This document shows, piece after piece, positions 1-8,288 of a DNA stretch of 64,000 nucleotides. The position numbers and the translations under genes were made by a program. Within the stretch, counting starts at the first letter, position 1; every line of letters begins with the position of its first letter. Below the pieces are notes generated by a model. It made no database searches. It had not been told where the DNA came from and worked only from the letters and a program-made list of their open reading frames with translations. The stretch is from Spirochaetales bacterium (GTDB lineage: Bacteria > Spirochaetota > Spirochaetia > SZUA-6 > RPPD01), in assembly GCA_016929065.1 (NCBI GenBank), contig JAFGJO010000043.1, forward strand, positions 62,001-126,000, read 5' to 3'.

Positions 1-1
1 G

Positions 2-595
2 CGTGAATTGGCAGTTCAATCAGCAAATGGTATTTACTCAGCTGAAGACCGTATGCAGATCCAGGTTGAAGTTTCCCAGCTGGTTGATGAAGTAAACAGA
101 ATTGCTTCACATGCTGAATTTAACGGCATGAAACTGCTTATGGGACAATTCGCCCGTGAAACTGGTGAAAACACCGTGAACAATTCAATGTGGTTCCAGG
201 TTGGCGCAAATGTTGACCAGCGTGAACGTGCTTATATCGGCACAATGACCGCTGAAGCACTTGGCCTGGCCGGCGCACAGGGTTCAGATGAAATGGTTTC
301 CATTGAAACACCCAATGCTGCGAACCAGACTATTTCTGCTGTAGATACTGCTTTAACAGTTGTATCAAAACAGCGTGCTGATCTTGGCGCATACCAGAAC
401 CGTTTTGAAATGGCGGCAAAAGGTGTTGCTGTAGCTGCAGAAAATATGCAGGCTTCAGAGTCACTGATTCGTGACACAGACATGGCCGATCAAATGGTAA
501 GTTTTGTAAAGAACCAGATTCTTATTCAATCAGGTTCAGCAATGCTTGCTCAGGCCAATATGAAAAACCAGGCTGTTTTACAGCTTCTTGGTTAA
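2..595 (+). CDS. flaB: Flagellin FlaB, C-terminal part (5' end outside window)
   Basis: This is the C-terminal part of a core protein of the spirochaete periplasmic flagellar filament. The frame is open to the left edge ([12 protein letters not shown] at the start), so the TTG at 8 is an internal leucine and not a start. The conserved N-terminal D1 block ([16 protein letters not shown], then FNGMKLL) and the C-terminal D0 helix ([19 protein letters not shown], ending AVLQLLG) are both visible. The short region between them is typical of FlaB, which lacks the large D2/D3 domains of enterobacterial flagellin. It is followed by stem-loops and then by flaG and fliD, so the local context is filament assembly. 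Which FlaB paralogue this is cannot be decided. Confidence 0.95.
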   Translation, partial: RELAVQSANGIYSAEDRMQIQVEVSQLVDEVNRIASHAEFNGMKLLMGQFARETGENTVNNSMWFQVGANVDQRERAYIGTMTAEALGLAGAQGSDEMVSIETPNAANQTISAVDTALTVVSKQRADLGAYQNRFEMAAKGVAVAAENMQASESLIRDTDMADQMVSFVKNQILIQSGSAMLAQANMKNQAVLQLLG

Positions 596-630
596 TTTTA
601 GCGTTTTTAATCGTTCCCAAAGAATTGTCA

Positions 631-706
631 TTAAGAGGTCTCTGGACGTCACCTCTTAAAACAAGGTTGATGGGGAGGGGTTCGCGCCTCCTCCTTCATC
701 TTTTTT
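631..706 (+). terminator. Stem-loop plus probable intrinsic terminator after flaB
   Basis: A perfect 9-bp inverted repeat (TTAAGAGGT at 631-639, ACCTCTTAA at 651-659) is followed by a G-rich hairpin. Its arms run from GATG at 669 to CATC at 697-700, with wobble pairs and a bulge, and six T residues follow (701-706). The T-run ends just before the flaG Shine-Dalgarno (AAGGAGG, 710-716). The structure would end or attenuate flaB transcription ahead of flaG, fitting much higher flagellin than FlaG/FliD expression. That role is inferred. Confidence 0.65.
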
Positions 707-722
707 ACAAGGAGGTAGTCAT

Positions 723-1082
723 ATGGGCATTGAAGTCCCAAACGTGATTACACCAAATCACACAACATCTCCCGAAATTCAGCAGCAGGAAAAGAATATT
801 CCAAAGCCTCAAATTGTGCATAAAACCCCTGCCCCCCCACCCCTGGAAGAAGAAATGTCTACAGAAGACATGAAAATCGCGCTGGATGCGCTTGCCAGGG
901 CGGCAAGTGTTTTTAACAAACGGCTCAGTTTTTCGGTAAATGAAAGCATTGGACGGATCGTCGTAAAGATCATCGACAATGAAACCGATAAAGTAATCAA
1001 GGAGATCCCCGAACCTGCGATGCAGCGTCTTCTTGCACGGCTAAAGGAGGCTGTCGGGTTAATTGTTGATGAGACAATCTGA
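723..1082 (+). CDS. flaG: FlaG family flagellar protein
   Basis: The 119-residue protein has a low-complexity proline-rich N-terminus (about residues 1-45) and a compact C-terminal FlaG domain. The domain shows the usual pattern: a helix (MKIALDALARAASVFN), a beta strand with LSFSVNE, then RIVVKIID-NETDKVIKEIPE. FlaG proteins are small cytoplasmic or filament-associated proteins encoded next to fliD; they influence filament length, but their biochemical role is not settled. The ATG at 723 has a strong AAGGAGG Shine-Dalgarno 6 bases upstream. It lies between flaB and fliD on the same strand, separated from fliD by a structured 169-base spacer. Confidence 0.93.
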   Translation: MGIEVPNVITPNHTTSPEIQQQEKNIPKPQIVHKTPAPPPLEEEMSTEDMKIALDALARAASVFNKRLSFSVNESIGRIVVKIIDNETDKVIKEIPEPAMQRLLARLKEAVGLIVDETI

Positions 1083-1088
1083 TATGGA

Positions 1089-1212
1089 AAATCACCCGAA
1101 ATCCAAATCAGGATTACAGGTGATTTCGAGGAGTTTAAGTAATTTCATAGCATGCAATTACATAAACTCCACTGTATAGTGGAAGCCTTCTAAAAACTAC
1201 AGTTTTTAGAAG
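1089..1212 (+). other. Run of stem-loops in the flaG-fliD spacer
   Basis: Four inverted repeats follow each other: AAATCACC/GGTGATTT (1089-1096 with 1119-1126), GGAGTTTA/TAAACTCC (1130-1137 with 1163-1170, with inner TAATT/AATTA), CCACT/AGTGG (1169-1173 with 1178-1182) and CTTCTAAAAACT/AGTTTTTAGAAG (1187-1198 with 1201-1212). The second and third share bases 1169-1170, so they compete. There is no T-run after the last one, so this is not a standard terminator. It would form a structured leader ahead of the fliD ribosome-binding site. Confidence 0.6.
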
Positions 1213-1251
1213 ACGCCATGGGCCATTGCAGTGCGGAGGGGAACGAAAAAC

Positions 1252-3264
1252 ATGTCAGATATCACCATTCCAGGTGTAACAGGTAAAATAGACACAAAAG
1301 GGATGATCAAGGCGATCATGGACGCTGAACGTGTGCCTTTGGAGCGCATGCAGGGTGAAGTCGATACTTATAAAAAAAACAAGCGCGTCTGGCTTGATTT
1401 AAATCTGAATATATCCAAATTCAAGGAAAGTGCAGCAGACTTATGGGGACATAATAATCCCTTTAATGCGAAAAAAGCAAAAAGCAGCAACGAATCAATT
1501 CTTACGGCCATTGCGACCAGAAAAGCCATCATCGATGAAAAACAGCTCAAAGTTAAGCAAATCGCAACAGCAGACCGTTTTATGTCAATGAGCCTCCCCA
1601 GGGACTTTACGGTAAAGGCCGGCCAGTATACGTTTCAAATAGGCGACAAGGAATTCAGCTTTAAATTCAAAGGCGGTGATCTTGAAGATTTTGCAGAGGC
1701 AATCAATACAAAAGCAGACAAATACCTGAAAGCAACCGTAGTCAACAATACATCTGACACCAGGGTCATTCTCATTGAATCTTTGAAAACAGGCAGTAAA
1801 AACAAACTCACCTTTAAAGGGACCGCAGCTGAATTCGGCGAGGAAGCCGGCATGTTCAAACGCCAGCCAACGGTGAACCGGGAAATATCTTTGGAATCGT
1901 CATCAATTGAAAAGACAGGTTCTACAACAAATAACGGGATATTCAGGGTTCAGGATGGTGAACTCACCGTCGATCCCGGGACCTCTGTCACCATTCCGGT
2001 GAAACCGCCGTTTACGGTTACCAGGAATATGGTGCTTGAATATGAAGTAAAAACATCAGTATTAAAAGAAGGAGATGTGGCAGCACCTGAAACTCCCCCC
2101 GGCCCTGATGTTCCGGATGTGGGATTTATCGAATACAAGGGGATCAAGGTTTACAATGAAAAATCAATCGTGATTTTGCCCGACGAGGAAGTGACCCCTC
2201 CTCCGGCAAGGGTTGATGACCTGAATGTTATTGCCATCACATCAAAAGGAAACAGAATAAAACTACCGGCGATTGTTGATACACAGAACTTTCAGAAGGT
2301 AACTGTTCCGATCGGTGAACTTGCCGATTCTATTGACAGCATTATTATCGACAATAAAAACACCCATCGGACTGTGTCAGCAAGAAATTTCAAAATCACC
2401 GACCCGACACAGCGCGGCGACTATGTTCCAACCAACGCACTTTCAGAATCGAAGGATGCAATTATCGAACTCAACGGCATTGAAATTATCCGTGAAACAA
2501 ACGAAATTGACGATGTAGTGCCGGAAGTCACTCTCTATCTCCATGATGCAGGTGATGAAAAAATAAAACTGCAGATTAAAAATGATGAAGAGGCAATCAA
2601 AAGCTCGGTCATCGCGTTTGTCGGAAACTACAACCGGCTTTTAACCGAGATTGACATTCTGACCCGCAACGAGCCAAGTGTTATCGAAACCGCCCGGTTT
2701 ATGACCGATGCAGAACGGGAAAAAGCCTATGAACGGCTGTCAATGCTGAATGGCGATTCCACATTGAGGCAGCTGAAATCAAGACTGCAGACATACATTA
2801 TGAATTCGTACAGAACTTCCGCCGGACAGGCAATGACGCTGCTCGCACAGATGGGTGTCTCCACAAACAGTTCTGCCGGCGGCAACATCGACAAGACTCT
2901 GCTGCGAGGATATCTGCAGATTGACGAGGACCAGCTCGATAATGCGATTGCCACAAAAGCGGACGTCATGAAAGAATTGTTCGGCTCGGACACGGACAAT
3001 GACCTCGTGGTTGATTCCGGCCTCGCGTATTCTGTTGATCAGTACCTGAAATCTTACACGCAAACAGGCGGCATTGTTGCCACGCGTGTTTCGACCATTG
3101 ATATCAGTATTGAGCGCAAGCAAAAAGATATTACATCGTATGAGCGGCATCTGGAAGATTATGAACTGCAGTTAAGAAAAAAATACGGGGCAATGGAAGG
3201 CATGCTCGACCAACTGGATAAAAGCTCACAATCCCTTAAAAATCTTAGTCCGCAGGGAAAATAA
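1252..3264 (+). CDS. fliD: Flagellar hook-associated protein 2 / filament cap FliD
   Basis: FliD caps the growing filament and helps fold exported flagellin at the tip. The N-terminal D0/D1 segment (SDITIPGVTGKIDTKGMIKAIMD, residues about 2-24, followed by a coiled-coil-prone stretch) and the C-terminal helical segment (SIERKQKDITSYERHLEDYE near the end) are the conserved ends of the family. The 670-residue length exceeds the roughly 470 of enterobacterial FliD; the middle contains a large variable region with a proline-rich linker (PETPPGPDVPDVG), as in other spirochaetes. I chose ATG 1252 because GGAGGGG (1236-1242) lies correctly before it; the GTG at 1231 in the same frame lies upstream of that site. 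The next gene starts 12 bases after the stop. Confidence 0.95.
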   Translation: MSDITIPGVTGKIDTKGMIKAIMDAERVPLERMQGEVDTYKKNKRVWLDLNLNISKFKESAADLWGHNNPFNAKKAKSSNESILTAIATRKAIIDEKQLKVKQIATADRFMSMSLPRDFTVKAGQYTFQIGDKEFSFKFKGGDLEDFAEAINTKADKYLKATVVNNTSDTRVILIESLKTGSKNKLTFKGTAAEFGEEAGMFKRQPTVNREISLESSSIEKTGSTTNNGIFRVQDGELTVDPGTSVTIPVKPPFTVTRNMVLEYEVKTSVLKEGDVAAPETPPGPDVPDVGFIEYKGIKVYNEKSIVILPDEEVTPPPARVDDLNVIAITSKGNRIKLPAIVDTQNFQKVTVPIGELADSIDSIIIDNKNTHRTVSARNFKITDPTQRGDYVPTNALSESKDAIIELNGIEIIRETNEIDDVVPEVTLYLHDAGDEKIKLQIKNDEEAIKSSVIAFVGNYNRLLTEIDILTRNEPSVIETARFMTDAEREKAYERLSMLNGDSTLRQLKSRLQTYIMNSYRTSAGQAMTLLAQMGVSTNSSAGGNIDKTLLRGYLQIDEDQLDNAIATKADVMKELFGSDTDNDLVVDSGLAYSVDQYLKSYTQTGGIVATRVSTIDISIERKQKDITSYERHLEDYELQLRKKYGAMEGMLDQLDKSSQSLKNLSPQGK

Positions 3265-3276
3265 ACAGGAGTAGGC

Positions 3277-4185
3277 ATGAACATCCTCATTAATGATGAA
3301 CGTATTGAATTTACATTGGAAAATGAAAAAAATCTTCAGGATATACTCAATTCAATTGAAAAATGGCTTCAGCAGTCAAAAATGACCATTACCCGTGTCA
3401 AGCTTGATGGAAAATATATCTCCCCTTCGGATTTGCCAAATGATGCAGCCCGTTCTGTAAAAGATATTCAAACCATAGAATTTAATGCATCCCCCATGAC
3501 GACATTCAGAATTGAAGAAATTCAGTCTCTTTTACAATATCTTGTAAACCTTAAGGAAGCAGTTCAAACACTCGACAAAAAACAGCTTGAGGTTCTTCTT
3601 CCGGTGTATCCCGATGCACGGGACAGCTTGTATCAGTATTTTCATCCCAAAAAAGAGCCCGGAAAGGAAAATATTATTGATATACTTACCAAATATATTG
3701 AAGGTTCAACCATGGACATGATTGTCCTTTTAAACGATAAAGACCGGGAAGAGATTATTTCTTCGATAGATATGCTTGGTTCTGCACTTTATGACATTGC
3801 ACAAAAACTTTCCCCTAAAAAAACGGAACTCTCCCTTGATTATCTTGAAGAACTAAAACCAACTGTCGCACAGCTCAACGAAATTCCCATTCTGCTGCAA
3901 ACCGGCAAAGACGCACAGGCGATGGAATCGCTCGCCCTGTTTTCTGAGGTTGCCCAAAATTTCCTCGTCATGGTTTCCGGCATTATCGGAAAAAACAAGA
4001 TGGACATCTCCATTGACGGCCAGTCATTTGAAGAGTTTTCCGTCGCCCTGAATGATCTGTTACGGGAATTGATATCCGCCTTTGACAAAAAGGATTATAT
4101 TCTGATCGGCGACCTGTGCGAATACGAAATTGCACCCCGCATTGAAAAGCTTATCGAAAGCGTCCAGAAAGAATTGAGTGTATAA
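3277..4185 (+). CDS. Conserved protein of the flagellar cluster, function unknown
   Basis: This 302-residue acidic protein has no signal peptide or membrane segment, so it is probably cytoplasmic. The start at 3277 has AGGAG at the right distance, and only 12 bases separate it from fliD, so it is almost certainly co-transcribed. The first 70 residues resemble a small beta-rich domain (MNILINDERIEFTLENEKN, then ITRVKLDGKYI). The rest is mainly helical and leucine-rich. I do not recognise a catalytic motif. Position directly after fliD suggests a spirochaetal flagellar accessory protein, possibly a regulator or chaperone for filament proteins; that is inference from position only. Confidence 0.7.
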   Translation: MNILINDERIEFTLENEKNLQDILNSIEKWLQQSKMTITRVKLDGKYISPSDLPNDAARSVKDIQTIEFNASPMTTFRIEEIQSLLQYLVNLKEAVQTLDKKQLEVLLPVYPDARDSLYQYFHPKKEPGKENIIDILTKYIEGSTMDMIVLLNDKDREEIISSIDMLGSALYDIAQKLSPKKTELSLDYLEELKPTVAQLNEIPILLQTGKDAQAMESLALFSEVAQNFLVMVSGIIGKNKMDISIDGQSFEEFSVALNDLLRELISAFDKKDYILIGDLCEYEIAPRIEKLIESVQKELSV

Positions 4186-4250
4186 ATTACCCGTTGCCCG
4201 CAAATCCGCATCAGTTAATTTCTCCATTCAATAAATATATTCACTGCCAT

Positions 4251-4283
4251 ACATTGGACAAACACAGTCCAATGTTTTAACAT
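4251..4283 (+). promoter_or_regulatory. 9-bp inverted repeat over a possible promoter of the WYL gene
   Basis: ACATTGGAC (4251-4259) and GTCCAATGT (4267-4275) form a perfect inverted repeat with a 7-base spacer. The left arm contains TTGGAC (4254-4259), a fair -35 box. TAACAT (4278-4283) lies 18 bases on and could be a -10. The ATG at 4290 is only six bases after that -10 and has no Shine-Dalgarno, so the transcript may be leaderless. The palindrome is a plausible autoregulatory operator. It could instead be a weak terminator of the flagellar operon. Confidence 0.4.
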
Positions 4284-4289
4284 TATTGG

Positions 4290-5261
4290 ATGAAATACAA
4301 GTTAAAAACCCAGTATTACCGGTGGCTGAATATCCATGACACCTTGAAGCAGAAACATTATCCCAGCGCGGGGAGTATCGCGCAGTCGCTTGAGGTATCG
4401 GTAAAAACAATACGCCGTGATATAGAATATCTCCGCGACATGCTCAACGCACCCATAGAATACGACCCGCACCGCAAGGGGTTTTTCTATACGTCTGACG
4501 ACTTCGAACCGGGAAAGATGCGGCTGACCGGAAAAGAGTATCTTGCCATGCTGTTGTTCTCAAAAGTATTTTCGCAGTACCGTAATACACCCTGGTATGA
4601 AAACCTCGCTGCACTGTACAGCCGTATGAAGGATTTTCTGGCTGATGAGGTAGAAATTGATCCCGACCTGCTTGACACCACTGTTCTTATATACGGCTCT
4701 CCGATTACAAACATATCCGCTTCAACCTGGGAAGAAGTAATGAAGGCCCTCCGGGCAAAAAACACACTTCACTTTAAATACCGAAAACCCGGAAAAAATG
4801 AAGATGAAGCCATTTCTCTTCACGTATACCGGGTTGTCGGATACCGTGGAGACTGGTACTGCGTGGGATATTGTCCTGCAAGAAAAGTAATACGTATTTA
4901 CTCCATGGCACGCATGAAAAAGTTCTCGCAGAGCGATTCCTATCGTATTCCCAAACGATTCAGGCTTGAAGACCATATTCAGGGAAGCTTCGGCATGTTT
5001 CTGGAAGATCACGACTACAAGGTTCACATTGAATTTGACCGGACCATTGCACCATTTATTAAAGAACGCGTCTGGGGCCGCGGTCAAAAGCTTGTTCCTC
5101 TTAAAAACAACGGTGTAAAGCTTATTTTTTCGGCATCGAGTCTTGTGGAACTCTCCGCATGGGTACTGTCATGGGGAGGGCATGCAAAGGTAACATCCCC
5201 CAAAGAACTGATTGCCCGGGTGGCCGAAGAAATAAAAAAGCTGGGGAAAATGTACCGTTAA
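4290..5261 (+). CDS. Helix-turn-helix / WYL domain transcriptional regulator
   Basis: The protein has 323 residues. An N-terminal winged HTH of the HTH_11/DeoR type (about residues 5-60; SAGSIAQSLEVSVKTIRRDIEYL) is followed by a WYL domain (about 140-225). Its signature region reads LHFKYRKPG, then HVYRVVGYRGDWYCVGYC. A C-terminal WCX-like extension (KVHIEFD...IKERVWG...) follows. WYL regulators sense ligands, often nucleic-acid or nucleotide signals, and control stress, defence or DNA-damage genes, but no target can be assigned here. There is no defence island next to it. No ribosome-binding site precedes the ATG, but a palindrome and promoter-like boxes do. Confidence 0.9.
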   Translation: MKYKLKTQYYRWLNIHDTLKQKHYPSAGSIAQSLEVSVKTIRRDIEYLRDMLNAPIEYDPHRKGFFYTSDDFEPGKMRLTGKEYLAMLLFSKVFSQYRNTPWYENLAALYSRMKDFLADEVEIDPDLLDTTVLIYGSPITNISASTWEEVMKALRAKNTLHFKYRKPGKNEDEAISLHVYRVVGYRGDWYCVGYCPARKVIRIYSMARMKKFSQSDSYRIPKRFRLEDHIQGSFGMFLEDHDYKVHIEFDRTIAPFIKERVWGRGQKLVPLKNNGVKLIFSASSLVELSAWVLSWGGHAKVTSPKELIARVAEEIKKLGKMYR

Positions 5262-5284
5262 AATGTACCAGGGGAATATATCAG

Positions 5285-5767
5285 TTATTCTTGAGTGGGC
5301 TCGATTGTCAGCTTGCGTAGACCTTTTGCAGGCGGATTAACAAACTGCAGCCGCCATAACGGATTATCTTTTGTTGGTACGATTACTGCCGGGTATTCAA
5401 TTTCAACCATATGGATCCCAACCGGACCTGCGACCATCAATTGGCAGATACCCGGCGCCAAATCACCATATATATACGGGATACTGAATGAAACGCTCCC
5501 GTCTTTATGGCTTTTAATATTTTTATCTTCGGTGACAACGCCAAGGGTCTTCCCTGCCCGGTCGATCACATATATTTCGATAATTGTTTCAGATCCCCAG
5601 TTGAAAATTGATATGAGATATCCGGGATATCCATTTTCGAGCTGTATCCCCTCTTCAAGGTATATTTCCACTTTTTTGGAATCATACTCTTTATTTTCCT
5701 GTGAAAACACAAATGAATTGACCGCAATAAAAATCAGTATCATCATTATCATACGTTTATATTTCAT
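5285..5767 (-). CDS. Secreted protein of unknown function
   Basis: A 160-residue protein with a clear Sec signal peptide (MKYKRMIMMILIFIAVNSFVFS, cleavage likely before QENKEY). There is no lipobox cysteine, so it is probably soluble in the periplasm or exported further. The mature part is short and beta-rich (YLISIFNWGSETIIEIYVID...). This would suit a single immunoglobulin-like or C2-like sandwich, but I do not recognise a family. GAGGAC precedes the ATG at the right distance. It converges on the WYL gene. Three copies of ATTGAAT or its complement lie just upstream (5782-5817). Confidence 0.65.
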   Translation of the reverse strand: MKYKRMIMMILIFIAVNSFVFSQENKEYDSKKVEIYLEEGIQLENGYPGYLISIFNWGSETIIEIYVIDRAGKTLGVVTEDKNIKSHKDGSVSFSIPYIYGDLAPGICQLMVAGPVGIHMVEIEYPAVIVPTKDNPLWRLQFVNPPAKGLRKLTIEPTQE

Positions 5768-5863
5768 TATTTTGTCCTCACATTGAATTTATTCAATTAA
5801 TTCGTCTCAATTGAATCATCAAAAAAAACAGCAGGAACAGTTTTCACACTTCCCTGCACATTT

Positions 5864-6310
5864 CTACTCCGGCAGCTCTTTTTCAGCCCAGACATGCTCT
5901 TGTTCTGGTGTTCCTCCGTCGTGCCAGGCCATGTAATTGGCATTCCAGTCAAGATTGCTTTCGAGTTTTTCCGGAGTAATGTTTAACAACCCGGCACACA
6001 GGGAGATGACAACCTTGCGCGGCAGGATCCCTTTATATTTTCTTTTTGCCAGCCTGACAAGACTTTCACTCAACCAGGAACCGGGGTCGGTTTTGCTGTG
6101 CCAGTAATTTAAAGAAGAATACATTGATTTCAGTTCCTCAAGAGTGAGCCTGTATTCTTTATTGTTGTAATCCACACAGGCTTCGGCATTGAAGTTGGCA
6201 AACCATTTGTCAAACTCGTCTTTTTTATCTGTTTTCATCTCATTCGAATAATAATCGGTTTCCCACGGGGATTCAATAAATAAAACAATCCGCTGTATTT
6301 TATTTTTCAC
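5864..6310 (-). CDS. Protein of unknown function
   Basis: A 148-residue predicted cytoplasmic protein with no signal peptide or membrane segment, rich in aromatic and charged residues. I recognise no domain. The start at 6310 lacks a good Shine-Dalgarno, so a later ATG (residue 25, MKTDKKDEFDKW) is possible. It lies on the minus strand between the secreted protein and the sugar-1-phosphate transferase gene, with about 75-bp gaps on each side. Codon use looks like that of its neighbours and the frame is clean, so I take it as real. Confidence 0.55.
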   Translation of the reverse strand: MKNKIQRIVLFIESPWETDYYSNEMKTDKKDEFDKWFANFNAEACVDYNNKEYRLTLEELKSMYSSLNYWHSKTDPGSWLSESLVRLAKRKYKGILPRKVVISLCAGLLNITPEKLESNLDWNANYMAWHDGGTPEQEHVWAEKELPE

Positions 6311-6384
6311 GGCATGAATATGAGAGAGAGTAACCGCTTTTCACTGAAATTATTGATGATGAAAGTGTCTGTCACGTTTTTCAG

Positions 6385-7521
6385 CTATCCGATACGCGTG
6401 TTTTCCTTGTCATCGTGTTTTTCGTGTGCTTCTTTTTTCTTTGACTGAACAAGGTGCAGGATTCCATATCCCATGACCAGCCCGATCCAGACTACAAATA
6501 CAATAAGTACATGGAGGGCTTTGTTCGGCAGAATATCCGAAGTAAGTGTCACGGAAACAATACTCAAATACAAACAGACAGAGTAAACCACAGCGAGAAT
6601 TTTTTTCTCGCTTAATCCAAGATCAAGAAGTTTATGATGGATATGTTCCTTGTCTGGTGCTGCAATAGACTGCTTTCGCCTGATCCTTCTGAAAATGGCA
6701 GCAAGCGTATCAATAATGGGAACAAGCAGCACAGTAATGGGAATCAGCAGCGAACCGAATGTGCCTGCCGCAGATATCCCTTTTTGTGTCAGCCCCATCA
6801 GCGGAAAAACTGCAAGTGCAAATCCCAGAAAAAGGCTCCCGGAATCCCCCATGAATATTTTTGCGGGCGGGAAATTATACCGCAGAAAGCCGGCGAGGGC
6901 GCCCAGCAAGGCAAAGGCCATGATTGCCGTTGCAACCTGCCCCCCGCCGCCCAAAAGCGCGATAACGCCCATTGTAAGTGCGGCAAAAGAGGCTATACCG
7001 GCACTCAGGCCGTCCATTCCATCAACCAGATTCATGGCGTTGGTAATACCGACAATCCAGATAATGGTCAGCGGGTATGCAAAGAAGCCGAACTCAATAG
7101 TCCCCAGGCCCGGCAGCCATATTGACTTGACAACAAATCCGCCTGCCGTGACCACACCGGCAGCGAGTATCTGAATAAGAAATTTTAATGCTGCCTTCAG
7201 ACTGTAAAAATCATCAATCAATCCAAGCAGATAAATCATGAGAAATCCGGAAAACATCCAGACAAGCCTGATATTGAGAAATGTATATGACTGGGCACCG
7301 AATACGGTATTGAAAATAATCGGAACAACGATGATACTGACAAAAAAAGAAGTAAAAATTCCCACACCGCCGAGACGCGGGATGAGAACGGTATGAATTT
7401 TTCTGTGGTCAAGCCGGTCATACCAGCGGAACCGGTGGGAAATTCTAATAATACTCGGAGTCAAAACAAGATTAAGAATTGTTGCAGAAAGTGCAACACA
7501 AAAAACCAATAACAGATTCAT
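6385..7521 (-). CDS. Polyprenyl-phosphate sugar-1-phosphate transferase (WecA/TagO/MraY family)
   Basis: A 378-residue integral membrane protein of glycosyltransferase family 4, which transfers a sugar-1-phosphate (GlcNAc-1-P in WecA/TagO) from UDP-sugar to undecaprenyl phosphate. This is the first membrane step of many surface glycans. Visible motifs are LGGVGIF near the N-terminus, the aspartate pair LIDDFYSL, NAMNLVDGMDGLSAG (the NxxNxxDGxDGL signature) and FMGDSGSLFLG. A cytoplasmic HIHH motif (KEHIHHKLLDLG) is of the WecA/TagO type. About ten transmembrane helices are apparent. It is closer to WecA/TagO than to MraY because of HIHH and the tail. No other glycan genes adjoin it, so the product cannot be specified. 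Confidence 0.88.
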   Translation of the reverse strand: MNLLLVFCVALSATILNLVLTPSIIRISHRFRWYDRLDHRKIHTVLIPRLGGVGIFTSFFVSIIVVPIIFNTVFGAQSYTFLNIRLVWMFSGFLMIYLLGLIDDFYSLKAALKFLIQILAAGVVTAGGFVVKSIWLPGLGTIEFGFFAYPLTIIWIVGITNAMNLVDGMDGLSAGIASFAALTMGVIALLGGGGQVATAIMAFALLGALAGFLRYNFPPAKIFMGDSGSLFLGFALAVFPLMGLTQKGISAAGTFGSLLIPITVLLVPIIDTLAAIFRRIRRKQSIAAPDKEHIHHKLLDLGLSEKKILAVVYSVCLYLSIVSVTLTSDILPNKALHVLIVFVVWIGLVMGYGILHLVQSKKKEAHEKHDDKENTRIG

Positions 7522-7722
7522 ATTTTCCCGTCATGCATAATTCATTTAAAAAAACAAACCATACATCCTTTCCTTCCTCATCACTGTCATCTCAACAGCT
7601 TTACTATTGCCTTCTCTATACCAATGTAACACATTTTTTGAAAAAAACGTTTCTATTTATTACAAAACCATACCTGAATTGAATCAGCTCTGTCAACCAA
7701 ATTTACTTTCGACACAATCAGG

Positions 7723-8184
7723 TCACCTGTTTCCCGTTTTTTTCAAATAATCTTCGATATTCTGGTATGACTGATTGATTTTGGAAGTAATTTCCGTGGC
7801 CATTTTGAATTTCTCGGGATCCCTTGCATGACGGTCAGGATGGTACTGCCGCAGCAGTTTTTTATAGGCTTCCCTGACGTCTTTGAGAGAAGCACCAAAC
7901 GGTACCTTGAGATTGGCATAATCCTGTTTTAGCGTATTGGGCACCTGTTGCCGTTGTGAACCCTGAGAGGATGATTTGTCTGAGTGTGAAGAAGAGGAAG
8001 ACTCCGATGGCCGCTGTTTTTTCTGATAATTTCCTTTTCCCTCATTGAGATAATCCTCAAGCTCATCCCATGCGTCCTGCATATCATCATCATAATACCG
8101 CCGCCCGCCTTGAGAACCGGTATTATCCCCTTCATTAAATATCGATTTGAAAAAAGTTCCTAGCTGGTCAAAGAAATCCGACAT
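7723..8184 (-). CDS. J-domain (DnaJ-like) protein
   Basis: A 153-residue protein with a C-terminal J domain (about residues 88-150). It contains a helix II like REAYKKLLRQY, the essential HPD (QYHPDRHARDPEKF) and a helix III ending EITSKINQSYQNIEDYL. The N-terminal half is short, charged and serine/glutamine-rich, without zinc-finger or G/F region, so this is a class III J protein that would stimulate DnaK ATPase on a specific client. I set the start at 8184 (MSDFFDQLGTFF) because GAGGG lies 5 bases upstream; a longer in-frame reading has no such site. It follows the dapF-like gene on the same strand. Confidence 0.88.
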   Translation of the reverse strand: MSDFFDQLGTFFKSIFNEGDNTGSQGGRRYYDDDMQDAWDELEDYLNEGKGNYQKKQRPSESSSSSHSDKSSSQGSQRQQVPNTLKQDYANLKVPFGASLKDVREAYKKLLRQYHPDRHARDPEKFKMATEITSKINQSYQNIEDYLKKTGNR

Positions 8185-8288
8185 GCTTACCCTCGGGTTT
8201 GTTACAGAAATATATACTGTTAAAATACACCACAAACAGCATATTGGCAATTACTTTGGCGTCATGAGACGGTTTTTTGGGGAAATAT

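Noticed and set aside
8-595. TTG at 8 as the start of the flagellin
   Set aside because: The frame is open to the window edge and REL precedes [10 protein letters not shown] as in full-length FlaB, so the gene begins outside.
4290-5261. WYL regulator as marker of a defence island
   Set aside because: WYL proteins often accompany defence systems, but neighbours here are flagellar, secreted and glycan genes with no nuclease, methylase or abortive-infection gene.
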